A stretch of DNA of 41,022 bases, taken from IMG/VR virus record IMGVR_UViG_3300032668_000053, positions 1-41,022 of that record; one strand, written 5' to 3'. Position 1 is the stretch's first letter; every line of letters begins with the position of its first letter. This document shows positions 14,394-20,410 of the stretch, in pieces. The stretch is from a virus. The notes under the pieces are model-generated. The model made no database searches. It was given only the letters and a program-made list of their open reading frames with translations, and was not told the origin of the DNA. A program made the position numbers and the translations under genes.

Positions 14394-14763
14394 CATGACC
14401 AGCCAAGAGTATGAGGCTTATCTGAGTCGCGCCGGGGGGCAACGGGCGTCGGCCCCTCCCGATGCGATTCAGCGCGAATCCGACCTGCACGATCAAATCA
14501 TGGCCGACATCCGCCGGCGGGGTTGGCTTGCCGTTCACTCCCGGATGGACATGGCTACCACTACGGCCGTCGGCGTTCCTGACTTTGTGATCATGGGCGA
14601 CAAAGGCCGCATCTGGTGGATCGAGTGCAAAGCGAAGCGCGGTAAGCTCGAACCGGAGCAACTGGCGTTTCACGCGCAGGCCGCCAGGCTCGGCCACAAG
14701 GTTTCCACCGTTTGGAACTTCACCGAATACCTTAACGCCATCACCATACAGGAGGCCGAATGA
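14386..14763 (+). CDS. VRR-NUC domain nuclease
   Basis: 125 aa. After a flexible N-terminal 30 residues, ESDLHDQIMADIRRRGWLAVHSRMD gives the first helix and strand, VGVPDFVIMGDKGRIWWIECKAKRGKLEPEQLAF carries the catalytic G-x-PD...ExK core (PD at about 68-69, E and K in WIECKAK), and GHKVSTVWNFTEYL is the last strand and helix. This matches the VRR-NUC branch of the PD-(D/E)XK superfamily, found in phages as a stand-alone module and thought to act on branched DNA such as Holliday junctions. All expected residues are present. It follows the recombination genes. Stop overlaps the next ATG. Confidence 0.9.
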   Translation: MPSMTSQEYEAYLSRAGGQRASAPPDAIQRESDLHDQIMADIRRRGWLAVHSRMDMATTTAVGVPDFVIMGDKGRIWWIECKAKRGKLEPEQLAFHAQAARLGHKVSTVWNFTEYLNAITIQEAE

Positions 14764-14912
14764 CCAAATATGCACTGCGCCGCCTCTCTGACGGGTTGTA
14801 TGACTCAATGACCGATCCGAGTTGGATCGGCAGAGTTTCACCACGCCTGATGTTGAAATTGGGCTCGCTTTCGCCTGAAAATGTGGCTAAATGGAAGGGG
14901 GCGGTAAAGTGA
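14760..14912 (+). CDS. Hypothetical 50-aa protein
   Basis: ATG 14760 overlaps the nuclease stop (ATGA) and its own TGA overlaps the GTG start of the DUF6745 gene. Product MTKYALRRLSDGLYDSMTDPSW..., basic and aromatic with no recognised domain. Support is coupling on both sides. Confidence 0.5.
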   Translation: MTKYALRRLSDGLYDSMTDPSWIGRVSPRLMLKLGSLSPENVAKWKGAVK

Positions 14913-16168
14913 TCACATCCCTAACGCAAGAACAGATGAGACGATTTCCCGAGTTTGTGGAAAAGTGGAAGGCCATTGGCCTTTCTACCGAACCCGCCAA
15001 TCGAAAAGAGGCAGAGATCGGCGTGGTAGAGGCTTATAAAGCTGCTGGTCTTGATGCTCCTAAAATCGTGTGGTGCGGCTCCCCAATGTCGCAAGGATTG
15101 GTACGGGCCATCGTTTTTAACTGCGTCCCGAGTGAAGTCCGGTCTTCCGTCAGGGCTTCCGTCGGGGCTTCCGTCTGGGCTTCCGTCGGGGCTTCCGTCA
15201 GGGCTTCCGTCGGGGCTTCCGTCGGGGCTTCCGTCGGGGATTCCGTCTGGGATTCCGTCGGGGCTTCCGTCAGGGATTCCGTCGGGGATTCCGTCAGGGA
15301 TTCCGTCGGGGCTTCCGTCTGGGATTCCGTCGGGGATTCCGTCAGGGATTCCGTCGGGGCTTCCGTCTGGGATTCCGTCTGGGCTTCCGTCAGGGATTCC
15401 GTCAGGGCTTCCGTCTGGGATTCCGTCAGGGCTTCCGTCGGGGATTCCGTCAGGGCTTCCGTCGGGGATTCCGTCGGGGATTCCGTCTGGGATTCCGTCG
15501 GGGCTTCCGTCAGGGATTCCGTCAGGGATTCCGTCTGGGATTCCGTCGTGGCTTCCGGTTATGGTCAGCACGATGCTGGATGGCTGTCCTTCTATGATTA
15601 TTTTCGGCGGGTCTGTGATTTGGACGAACAGACACAAAAGCTTTTGGGGATATGGAGGATTTCTCGAAACGCCGGGTGGTGGTTGCCTCACAAAAAGATG
15701 TGTTGGGTGTCTGAACGCCACAACATCTTGAACCGGGATTCCCAAGGGAGACTCCACAAAGATGGCGGGGCGGCATTAGCTTACCCGGATGCGTGGGAGA
15801 TTTATGCTCTCAACGGGGTCAGGATGATGCGAGAGCACGTCATGACCCCGGCAGAGAAGTTGGACCCCAAGAAGGTGCTGGCCGAGTCCAACGTTGAGGT
15901 CCGCCGAGAATTGATCCGCAAGATTGGCATGGAGCGGTTCATGGATGTTTGTCCGCATAAACGGTTGAACCTACAAGGAAATTACGAATTATTTTCCATC
16001 GAATTGACTCCTGAATTGAAGGATACTCGATGGCTCAAGATGTTGAACCCCTCGATTGGGGTTTGGCACGTTGAAGCGGTTGCCCCGGAGTGCTCCACGG
16101 TGCAGCAGGCGATCAACTGGCGAGCGGGCCAGAAGGAAACCAACTGGGAGCCGGAGACATTGACATGA
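14909..16168 (+). CDS. DUF6745 protein with 34 tandem (A/D)SV(R/G/W) repeats
   Basis: 419 aa from GTG 14909 (GTGA overlap); an ATG at 14891 is in frame. Residues 1-78 (TQEQMRRFPEFVEKW ... IVWCGSPMSQGLVRAIVF) match the start of DUF6745, where a W-C-x-SP motif precedes the repeats. Residues 79-214 are 34 four-residue units, each encoded by 12 bp. The C-terminal part has GQHDAGWLSFYDYFRRVC, NAGWWLPHKKMCWVSERHNILNRDSQGRLHKDGGAALAYPDAWEIYALNGV and ESNVEVRRELIRKIGMERFM, all DUF6745 hallmarks. Function of the family is unknown; the repeats probably form a stacked beta structure. The partner gene downstream (16165-16563) overlaps by 4 bp. Confidence 0.9.
   Translation: MITSLTQEQMRRFPEFVEKWKAIGLSTEPANRKEAEIGVVEAYKAAGLDAPKIVWCGSPMSQGLVRAIVFNCVPSEVRSSVRASVGASVWASVGASVRASVGASVGASVGDSVWDSVGASVRDSVGDSVRDSVGASVWDSVGDSVRDSVGASVWDSVWASVRDSVRASVWDSVRASVGDSVRASVGDSVGDSVWDSVGASVRDSVRDSVWDSVVASGYGQHDAGWLSFYDYFRRVCDLDEQTQKLLGIWRISRNAGWWLPHKKMCWVSERHNILNRDSQGRLHKDGGAALAYPDAWEIYALNGVRMMREHVMTPAEKLDPKKVLAESNVEVRRELIRKIGMERFMDVCPHKRLNLQGNYELFSIELTPELKDTRWLKMLNPSIGVWHVEAVAPECSTVQQAINWRAGQKETNWEPETLT
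15143..15550 (+). repeat. 34-copy 12-bp tandem repeat inside the DUF6745 gene
   Basis: Unit GMTTCCGTCDGG (M=A/C, D=A/G/T). Across 34 copies nearly all variation is at two bases: the second base of the Asp/Ala codon and the first base of the Gly/Arg/Trp codon. The first and last units differ slightly (TCT start, GTG end). The TCC GTC core is constant even at the silent third positions. There is no stop in any frame, which creates spurious long ORFs in other frames. Confidence 0.95.
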
Positions 16169-16563
16169 ACGATATTCCAAATGACCATTATTCCAGCCTT
16201 GATTGTGTGGCTGGAGTTGGGTGCAAAGTAACCGTTGAAACAGTCCATAAGATGAAAACTAAACTGCAACAGGGGGACGTGATCCTCCGTAAAATCGAAA
16301 CCCTTCCCACGGGAGGGAAGTCGGTCTCTAAAGGCCGATGCGTCCTGGCCGAAGGCGAACACACCGGCCACGCCCACGTTGTTGAAGATGACGGGGCGGA
16401 GTTGATCCAGATCGGGGAGAAGATGATCCTGCGACTGGGCAAATCTGCCACGGTCGTCCACGAAGAACATAATCCGATCGTGCTGGATTCCGGCGTATGG
16501 GAAGTTGGACGGGTGCAGGAGTTCGATTACTTCGCGCAGATGGCTCGTAACGTGGCTGACTGA
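16165..16563 (+). CDS. Conserved DUF6745-associated protein with TGHAH motif
   Basis: 132 aa from ATG 16165, 4-bp overlap with the DUF6745 gene. Central beta-rich part reads LQQGDVILRKIETLP, then CVLAEGEHTGHAHVVEDDGAELIQ and ATVVHEEHNPIVLDSGVWEVGRVQEFDY. From memory, a protein with this EGExTGHAH and HEEH pattern often sits beside DUF6745 genes. The clustered His/Glu residues (TGHAH and HEEH) suggest a metal site in a small beta-barrel or cupin-like fold; that part is inference. It may process, or assemble with, the repeat protein. Confidence 0.75.
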   Translation: MNDIPNDHYSSLDCVAGVGCKVTVETVHKMKTKLQQGDVILRKIETLPTGGKSVSKGRCVLAEGEHTGHAHVVEDDGAELIQIGEKMILRLGKSATVVHEEHNPIVLDSGVWEVGRVQEFDYFAQMARNVAD

Positions 16564-16564
16564 T

Positions 16565-16699
16565 ATGAGCAGGCCGCGAAAATCCGCGCTGACTCACTTC
16601 GCGCCGCCCTCGCCCTGTCCGAAAGGGGGCAGGGATGAACTTTCACCGGGGAACCCCGCGCACGGTAACGGGCGGGCGGATGGATTGTCGCCGTCATAG
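16565..16699 (+). CDS. Possible 44-aa ORF within a structured-RNA region
   Basis: ATG 16565, 1 bp after the previous stop, TAG at 16697-16699. The Pro/Gly/Arg-rich product (MSRPRKSALTHFAPPSPCP...) has no resemblance to a folded protein, and the DNA contains a GNRA-loop hairpin and one arm of a 10-bp inverted repeat. I consider it more likely to be untranslated or poorly translated RNA. Confidence 0.2.
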   Translation: MSRPRKSALTHFAPPSPCPKGGRDELSPGNPAHGNGRADGLSPS

Positions 16700-16783
16700 T
16701 TCCCCGGTCTATTTACGCCAGCCGTGAGCCTTTTTCCGTTAGCTCACGCAGCCCCTTGTCGGGGGCCTAAGCTGGCGCGTTTT
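16613..16783 (+). ncRNA. Candidate structured RNA: hairpin and two branched elements
   Basis: Three consecutive foldable elements without a convincing gene. (1) 16613-16634: a CCCTGTCC stem closed by a GAAA tetraloop. (2) 16645-16708: perfect 10-bp outer stem ACCGGGGAAC/GTTCCCCGGT enclosing CCCG/CGGG (16655-16672) and GGCG/CGCC (16675-16692). (3) 16716-16777: outer stem CGCCAGC/GCTGGCG enclosing CGTGAGC/GCTCACG (16723-16748) and GCCCC/GGGGC (16751-16766), followed by TTTT at 16780. Element 3 is a clear three-way junction. Could be a regulatory or accessory RNA, or a branched terminator/leader for the zinc-ribbon gene at 16853. Not similar to any RNA family I know. Confidence 0.45.
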
Positions 16784-16852
16784 CCCCATGCAATCGGGCT
16801 TCCAACCCCGATACCCCGCCAGCGCTCCCCAGTTGGAACGGGACATTGACCT

Positions 16853-17044
16853 ATGCCTGAATTTGACACCGAACACCGCGACGAGGCCGTATGTCCGCAC
16901 TGCGGGCACGTAGGCGAATGCAGCTATGAGCTATTTGGCGATTTTGAGGATTATGCCGAAACTGAAACGGTATGCAACCAATGCGACAAGCCGTTCAAGG
17001 TCAGGTTGCATATCACGGTCACCTACACCACCGAAAAACTATGA
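16853..17044 (+). CDS. Zinc-ribbon protein (63 aa)
   Basis: ATG 16853. Contains CPHCGHVGECSYELF and, 26 residues on, CNQCDKPFKVRLHITVTYT: two CxxC knuckles separated by an acidic loop, the classic zinc-ribbon layout, ending in a beta strand. Role unknown; probably a small nucleic-acid- or protein-binding module. Its stop overlaps the next ATG (ATGA), so it is coupled to the next gene. Confidence 0.75.
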   Translation: MPEFDTEHRDEAVCPHCGHVGECSYELFGDFEDYAETETVCNQCDKPFKVRLHITVTYTTEKL

Positions 17045-17205
17045 CCAAGAAAACCCTCGAACACCGCCTGAAGGTGGCTATGGACGTGCTCCGGGACATT
17101 GCCGATTCCAGGCCGCGAACCCACCACGTCCGGTATGCCGCGTCGTTCGTCGCCCTCATGGACGCCCTGGACACCGAAGCGGCAAAGCGAAAGAGGAATC
17201 CATGA
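17041..17205 (+). CDS. Hypothetical 54-aa protein
   Basis: ATG 17041 overlaps the zinc-ribbon stop. Helical, basic product (MTKKTLEHRLKVAMDVLRDIADSRPRTHHVRYAASFVALMDAL) with a KRKRNP tail. No family recognised. Stop overlaps the ATG of a possible 41-aa ORF. Confidence 0.55.
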   Translation: MTKKTLEHRLKVAMDVLRDIADSRPRTHHVRYAASFVALMDALDTEAAKRKRNP

Positions 17206-17327
17206 ACCGAGGAACGGGACCACGCGCACAGGGGTCCATGGGGGGATTATTTCTCGCGCGGATTCGTCCGATTAGTCGCGAGCCCTGCCGCCTTGTGGCG
17301 GTGGGAAAGCCCCGCCGGCCAACCTAA
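17202..17327 (+). CDS. Possible 41-aa ORF overlapping a hairpin-rich stretch
   Basis: ATG 17202 overlaps the previous stop, but the product (MNRGTGPRAQGSMGGLF...) is Arg/Gly-rich and the DNA contains four hairpins. The first 12 bases, ATGAACCGAGGA, are the same as those at the start of the 7393-7659 gene. Either a small coupled peptide or untranslated RNA. Confidence 0.25.
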   Translation: MNRGTGPRAQGSMGGLFLARIRPISREPCRLVAVGKPRRPT

Positions 17328-17343
17328 AAGCCGGTCGGCGGGG
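17216..17343 (+). ncRNA. Candidate structured leader RNA with four hairpins
   Basis: Four stems in 128 bp: GGACC/GGTCC (17217-17237); CTCGCG/CGCGAG (17253-17282) enclosing CGGA-TTCG-TCCG; CCGCC-TTGT-GGCGG (17288-17301); and CCCCGCCG/CGGCGGGG (17310-17343), extendable by three more pairs with one wobble. The last stem ends just before the 22-bp repeat that carries the next start codon, so this may be the leader of the 17365 gene or a terminator-like barrier before a new promoter. Confidence 0.4.
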
Positions 17344-17346
17344 ACA

Positions 17347-17368
17347 CTTTAACGATACTGAACTATGA
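17347..17368 (+). repeat. 22-bp direct repeat overlapping a start codon (copy 2)
   Basis: Exact match to 7656-7677 (minus strand), ending in ATGA of the 17365 gene. Contains GATACT at 17354-17359, five bases before the ATG. Likely a promoter or translation control element used at two places. Confidence 0.75.
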
Positions 17369-17727
17369 GCCTACCGCAAACCAAGCGGCTCACTCAATGG
17401 AATGAGCGAAACCGCAACCTGATTCAATCCTGCTGGTCCGGCACCGCTCCCAGGTCCAAGGCCATCAAGGCGGCCTGTCTCGAATGCGTTGGGGAGGATG
17501 TGGACGCTGTGCGCGAGTGCGCGGACACCTGCTGCCCCCCCTGGCGCTATCGGCCGTTCCAGGTCCGAAATTCTAAGGGCGCTATCCGTGAGACGCTGAA
17601 CCGCGTGTCCCGAAAGCTCAACCAGGAACGCGCGCCAGGCCACCGGAGGTGTGCCGTGAGAACCTACCTCCTAATCGTCTCCCGCCATAGCGCCGTCCTC
17701 AACGGGAATGGCCACGTGATGCGATGA
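17365..17727 (+). CDS. Phage Cys-rich small protein (120 aa)
   Basis: ATG 17365, set within the 22-bp repeat. The core KAIKAACLECVGEDVDAVRECADTCCPPWRYRPF matches a common phage pattern (AIKAxCxxC...C....CPLxPxR-like) in which four cysteines bind zinc. A basic helix (RETLNRVSRKLNQERAPGHRR) follows. Function unknown. The stop overlaps the next ATG (ATGA). Confidence 0.7.
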   Translation: MSLPQTKRLTQWNERNRNLIQSCWSGTAPRSKAIKAACLECVGEDVDAVRECADTCCPPWRYRPFQVRNSKGAIRETLNRVSRKLNQERAPGHRRCAVRTYLLIVSRHSAVLNGNGHVMR

Positions 17728-18065
17728 AGCACGAAAAGTGCGAAAAGTGCGAAAACACCACTGCGCCCTGGCGCATTGGCCAGGTCGCGTCGTATCTATT
17801 CCGCCGCTGGTTTGGCCGCGCTCCAGACCGCAGCTTCCTGGTGTGGTCCGGCAACGCCGCCAGTGCGCGGGACCGCCGCGGAAACTGCATCACGTTGGAG
17901 CAACGCCACTGGCCGAGCAAGGCCCTCGTCCGCCAACCCCCGCTGCCATTGGTCCGATACGACTTAACCGCCGCACCCGTCGAACCTACGCCCGAACAAT
18001 TCGGACTCGCGGGAGCAATCGAGTTGGCTCTGGCCAAAATCGAAAAGGCAAAGGTGATGGCGTGA
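17724..18065 (+). CDS. Hypothetical 113-aa protein with N-terminal CxxC
   Basis: ATG 17724 overlaps the preceding stop. N-terminus MKHEKCEKCENTTAPWRIGQVASYLFRRWFG: a CxxC pair followed by an aromatic, basic segment. The rest is Pro/Arg-rich with a C-terminal helix FGLAGAIELALAKIEKAKV. A partial zinc knuckle that could pair with another subunit; no family recognised. Stop overlaps the next GTG. Confidence 0.55.
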   Translation: MKHEKCEKCENTTAPWRIGQVASYLFRRWFGRAPDRSFLVWSGNAASARDRRGNCITLEQRHWPSKALVRQPPLPLVRYDLTAAPVEPTPEQFGLAGAIELALAKIEKAKVMA

Positions 18066-18193
18066 AATACTCCGATTTTCTGGCTACGAAATCAATCTCG
18101 GAAGTGGTTGGGGAGGTTTTGTGTACACGACAAGGCGCGGCAGGTTGCGCCGCCGCGCCCGTCTCGGATTCTCTAGCGCCAGAGATTAGGTGA
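18062..18193 (+). CDS. Hypothetical 43-aa ORF at the end of the rightward unit
   Basis: GTG 18062 in a GTGA overlap. Product VKYSDFLATKSISEVVGEVLCTRQGAAGCAAAPV..., last gene of the unit, overlapping the convergent peptidase gene by 8 bp. It contains a strong hairpin (18134-18159). Weak support. Confidence 0.4.
   Translation: MKYSDFLATKSISEVVGEVLCTRQGAAGCAAAPVSDSLAPEIR
18134..18159 (+). terminator. Possible terminator hairpin between converging units
   Basis: Perfect 8-bp stem GGCGCGGC/GCCGCGCC with a 10-base loop, lying where the rightward unit meets the leftward late unit. No T-run follows on either strand, so if it ends transcription it is atypical. Confidence 0.35.
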
Positions 18194-18722
18194 TCGTGCT
18201 GCCCGCGGGCGCCAGCCGCAGCGACACGGCGAGCATCCCCGGATGGACCGCCCCAGGTTCGATGCGAACGAGCAACGGAGCGCCGATGTCGCGGCAGTCC
18301 TTGGCGACGAGTTCGGAGCAAAACAGCCTTCCTCCCGGCCTGGGGGCCTGCTTGGTCAGGAAAAAAAGTACGTCACGGTAATCATAAGGCATCCCGAATT
18401 GCCCGTCCAAGATGAGGATCAGCTGGCGTTCCTGTTCCTCGGTCAACCCTGGCGTGAACTGGAACAGGTCAACCGGAGTTTTGTCCGTGTGCTGCGTCGA
18501 GATGCTTGGCGAGCACTTAACGCCCCCGCTCCATGCCTCAACGCACGTCCCCGCGTCAAAGCATGGCAGGCGAGTTAGAGCGCCTGCCTGAGCCATGTCC
18601 CGCGCAAGGCGGGCGGTCGTGGTGTCGAATACGAAACCGGCATGGCTGTATTCCGAGCGTGTGATCCACTCGATCAGCTTCGAAGGCCAGAATGACCGGC
18701 CTTTGAACAGGGCGATGATCAT
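18186..18722 (-). CDS. YiiX/NlpC-P60-like cysteine peptidase or amidase
   Basis: 178 aa from ATG 18722, which overlaps the upstream stop as ATGA; the frame is open much further upstream but that part is antisense-like. IIALFKGRSFWPSKLIEWITRSEYSHAGFVF provides the His of a circularly permuted papain-like fold, CVEAW lies at the acidic position, and GMPYDYRDVL ... RLFCSELVAKDC provides the catalytic Cys. This order (His first, Cys late) is that of the YiiX/permuted NlpC-P60 group. Located at the end of the late unit with membrane proteins and lipoproteins, it is a good candidate for the peptidoglycan-degrading lysis enzyme, though no separate binding domain is seen. Confidence 0.75.
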   Translation of the reverse strand: MIIALFKGRSFWPSKLIEWITRSEYSHAGFVFDTTTARLARDMAQAGALTRLPCFDAGTCVEAWSGGVKCSPSISTQHTDKTPVDLFQFTPGLTEEQERQLILILDGQFGMPYDYRDVLFFLTKQAPRPGGRLFCSELVAKDCRDIGAPLLVRIEPGAVHPGMLAVSLRLAPAGSTIT

Positions 18723-19243
18723 GGATTTAAGGTTTGATGCCAGCGCAGGTTCATTTCCTCGAAGGCCGCGAGGCCCTGGGCTGTGACGAGGAAGTTGGTT
18801 CCCTCCGGCACGATCCACCTGGGAGTCGGCATCGGAGGCACCAGGCGATCCCCGAATCGCTGGCAAAGGTTGGTGTACCGTTCCGCAAAGAACGGGGTCA
18901 CAAGGAAGCCATTCGTTCCGGCTGCCAGGATGCCGGAATTGGCCACGCCGCTGTCTAGGGATGGCCCGCCAGGCGTCACGATGGGCGGGGCGATGGTGCA
19001 GCCCACCAGAGCGCACAGGATGGCCAGGGAGGCGCACAGGACGCGCAGCGCGGCCAAAGCGGACGTGTTTCCGGCCTCGGCGGCGTCCACCAGGGCGAGC
19101 ACGGCATCCTTGTGGGTCTGGAGTTGTCGCGCCTGCTTGGCCTGGACTTGGGCGGGGGTGTTTTCCTCGGCCTGTAGCTGGAGGCCCACCTTGAGCGCGT
19201 CGTCAGCCAGGGAGACTGCGGCGGTGGCAATGTCGGCGGCCAT
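18719..19243 (-). CDS. Hypothetical 174-aa protein with internal membrane/lipobox-like segment
   Basis: ATG 19243. Residues 1-60 are a helical soluble part (LQLQAEENTPAQVQAKQARQLQTHKDAVLALVDAAEAG). Residues about 68-82 (LCASLAILCALVGC) form a hydrophobic segment ending in an LVGC box of lipoprotein type, followed by TIAPPIVTPGG and a proline-rich outer part. A lipobox normally sits at the N-terminus, so this is unusual: either a membrane-spanning protein or a fusion of a cytoplasmic gene to an old lipoprotein. Position suggests the lysis or envelope cassette. Ends by overlapping the peptidase gene. Confidence 0.6.
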   Translation of the reverse strand: MAADIATAAVSLADDALKVGLQLQAEENTPAQVQAKQARQLQTHKDAVLALVDAAEAGNTSALAALRVLCASLAILCALVGCTIAPPIVTPGGPSLDSGVANSGILAAGTNGFLVTPFFAERYTNLCQRFGDRLVPPMPTPRWIVPEGTNFLVTAQGLAAFEEMNLRWHQTLNP

Positions 19244-19246
19244 AGG

Positions 19247-19750
19247 CTACTTGGGGGCGCCCGCCAGCCCCGACGTGATGCCGCTGTACAGCGCATGGGC
19301 GATCGCCAGCGAGATTTGCCCGGCGACACCTTGCCCGTACTTGGCGAGCAACTGCTGTTCGAGCGCAGACGCCATGCCAATCAAAGGGGCGACTTCCTGC
19401 CCCAAAGTTGGGTTGCTGGACGCGCCGATGAGTTGCAACGCCTGAGCCGTGGTCGTGGCATTGGCGCCGTTGAGCACACCGCCGAGCGCCACTTGGACGT
19501 TTTGGAGGATGGGGACCACGGATTGGTCTTTCTGGATGGCAACCGACGTGCCGATGGCGGCGGCCGACTGGATGACGGCGCAATCGAGGGCGAGGTTATT
19601 GGTGTTGACCGTGGTGGTGACAGTCCCGGTTGGGCTGGTGGTTTTGGTCGTCACGCAACCGGCGGCTAAGGCCAGCGAGAGGGCGACGACCAAGGCCGAC
19701 GCGATAAAACCGGCTCCATTGTGGGCTTCGCGCCCGTTTCGATAGTGCAT
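19247..19750 (-). CDS. Putative lipoprotein (167 aa)
   Basis: ATG 19750. A basic N-terminus then IASALVVALSLALAAGC, a signal peptide with lipobox LAAGC near residue 32, then a Thr-rich linker (TTKTTSPTGTVTTTV). The mature part is Ala/Gln/Leu-rich and helical (AAAIGTSVAIQKDQSVVPILQNVQVALGGVL...). Likely anchored to the outer face of a membrane after Sec export. Could be an outer-membrane spanin-type lysis component or a superinfection-type lipoprotein; it is longer than typical o-spanins. Confidence 0.65.
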   Translation of the reverse strand: MHYRNGREAHNGAGFIASALVVALSLALAAGCVTTKTTSPTGTVTTTVNTNNLALDCAVIQSAAAIGTSVAIQKDQSVVPILQNVQVALGGVLNGANATTTAQALQLIGASSNPTLGQEVAPLIGMASALEQQLLAKYGQGVAGQISLAIAHALYSGITSGLAGAPK

Positions 19751-19752
19751 AA

Positions 19753-20031
19753 TTATCCGAGAGATGCCGGCGGGTTGGCTGGTTCCCCGGTTGCCGGCGG
19801 GGTCGGGGAAAGTGAACCCTTCGGGATTTCCGAATGGTTGGGGACCGCGGGGGGCGTCGGGTCAATCTTGCTGGGCGAGTTTGTGCCAAGCCAGATGCCC
19901 GCCATGACGCCACGAATACCCTTCCCGAAATAGAGGGCGTGCAGCGCCCGGGTGATGTAAGGAGACAGGGCCAGGAACAGGAGCGCCGTTCCCCGCCACT
20001 TTTCCGGGATCAGGCTGATGACGTTATCCAT
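19753..20031 (-). CDS. Putative holin-like small membrane protein (92 aa)
   Basis: ATG 20031. Hydrophobic segments at about 14-32 (TALLFLALSPYITRALHAL) and 38-50 (IRGVMAGIWLGTN), then a long Pro/Ser-rich, probably exposed tail. Size and setting next to the peptidase suggest a holin, but the sequence is not diagnostic; many small phage membrane proteins look similar. Confidence 0.5.
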   Translation of the reverse strand: MDNVISLIPEKWRGTALLFLALSPYITRALHALYFGKGIRGVMAGIWLGTNSPSKIDPTPPAVPNHSEIPKGSLSPTPPATGEPANPPASLG

Positions 20032-20062
20032 GGGGTCAGTTTACCCCACCGGGCGCCAGGCG

Positions 20063-20410
20063 TCAAGGCGGGTCTGCCGCCGCCCGAATGCCGCCCGACT
20101 GAATGCCGATGGCAGATCCGCGGGCCGGCGCCATGTGGATCGACTCTCGCGCCGGGGGCACCTTGATCGCCGGGTTGGCGATTTGAAGGGCGGCCGTCCA
20201 CGCTTCCTGATCCTGATAAACCCAATCTCCCGCGGCGTGGCGAGCGAAGTCGGCGCGAATGGCTCGCTGTTCGTCGAGGATCTTCATTCCGAAAACCGTT
20301 GTCGATACGGTAGCAGAGATGGCGGCAACGAAGATCGCGACGGCGATCTTGGCTTGGACGGTGAGCCCGGTCTGGTCGTTCAGGGTGATATTCTGAGATT
20401 CGTGCTTCAT
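20063..20410 (-). CDS. Single-span membrane protein (115 aa)
   Basis: ATG 20410 overlaps the upstream lipoprotein stop (ATGA). Residues about 17-40 (VQAKIAVAIFVAAISATVSTTVFGMKIL) form one membrane segment following a short polar N-terminus, then a charged stretch (DEQRAIRADFARHAAGDWVYQDQEAWTAALQ) and a flexible tail. Layout is compatible with an inner-membrane spanin or an antiholin-type protein; the partner lipoproteins are nearby. No family recognised. Confidence 0.55.
   Translation of the reverse strand: MKHESQNITLNDQTGLTVQAKIAVAIFVAAISATVSTTVFGMKILDEQRAIRADFARHAAGDWVYQDQEAWTAALQIANPAIKVPPARESIHMAPARGSAIGIQSGGIRAAADPP

Noticed and set aside
15143-15550. CRISPR array or diversity-generating retroelement target
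   Set aside because: Units are 12 bp with no unique spacers, and no reverse transcriptase or template repeat is seen. The variable A positions are suggestive, but the variation repeats the same alternatives in all units.
14921-15757. Long ORFs in other frames over the DUF6745 repeat (minus 278 aa and plus 226 aa)
   Set aside because: They arise because the 12-bp unit has no stop in any frame; outside the repeat they have no protein-like features, whereas the chosen frame matches DUF6745 on both sides.
16716-16777. tRNA or tmRNA
   Set aside because: The three-way junction has no anticodon-like arm, no T-loop sequence and no CCA-type end.
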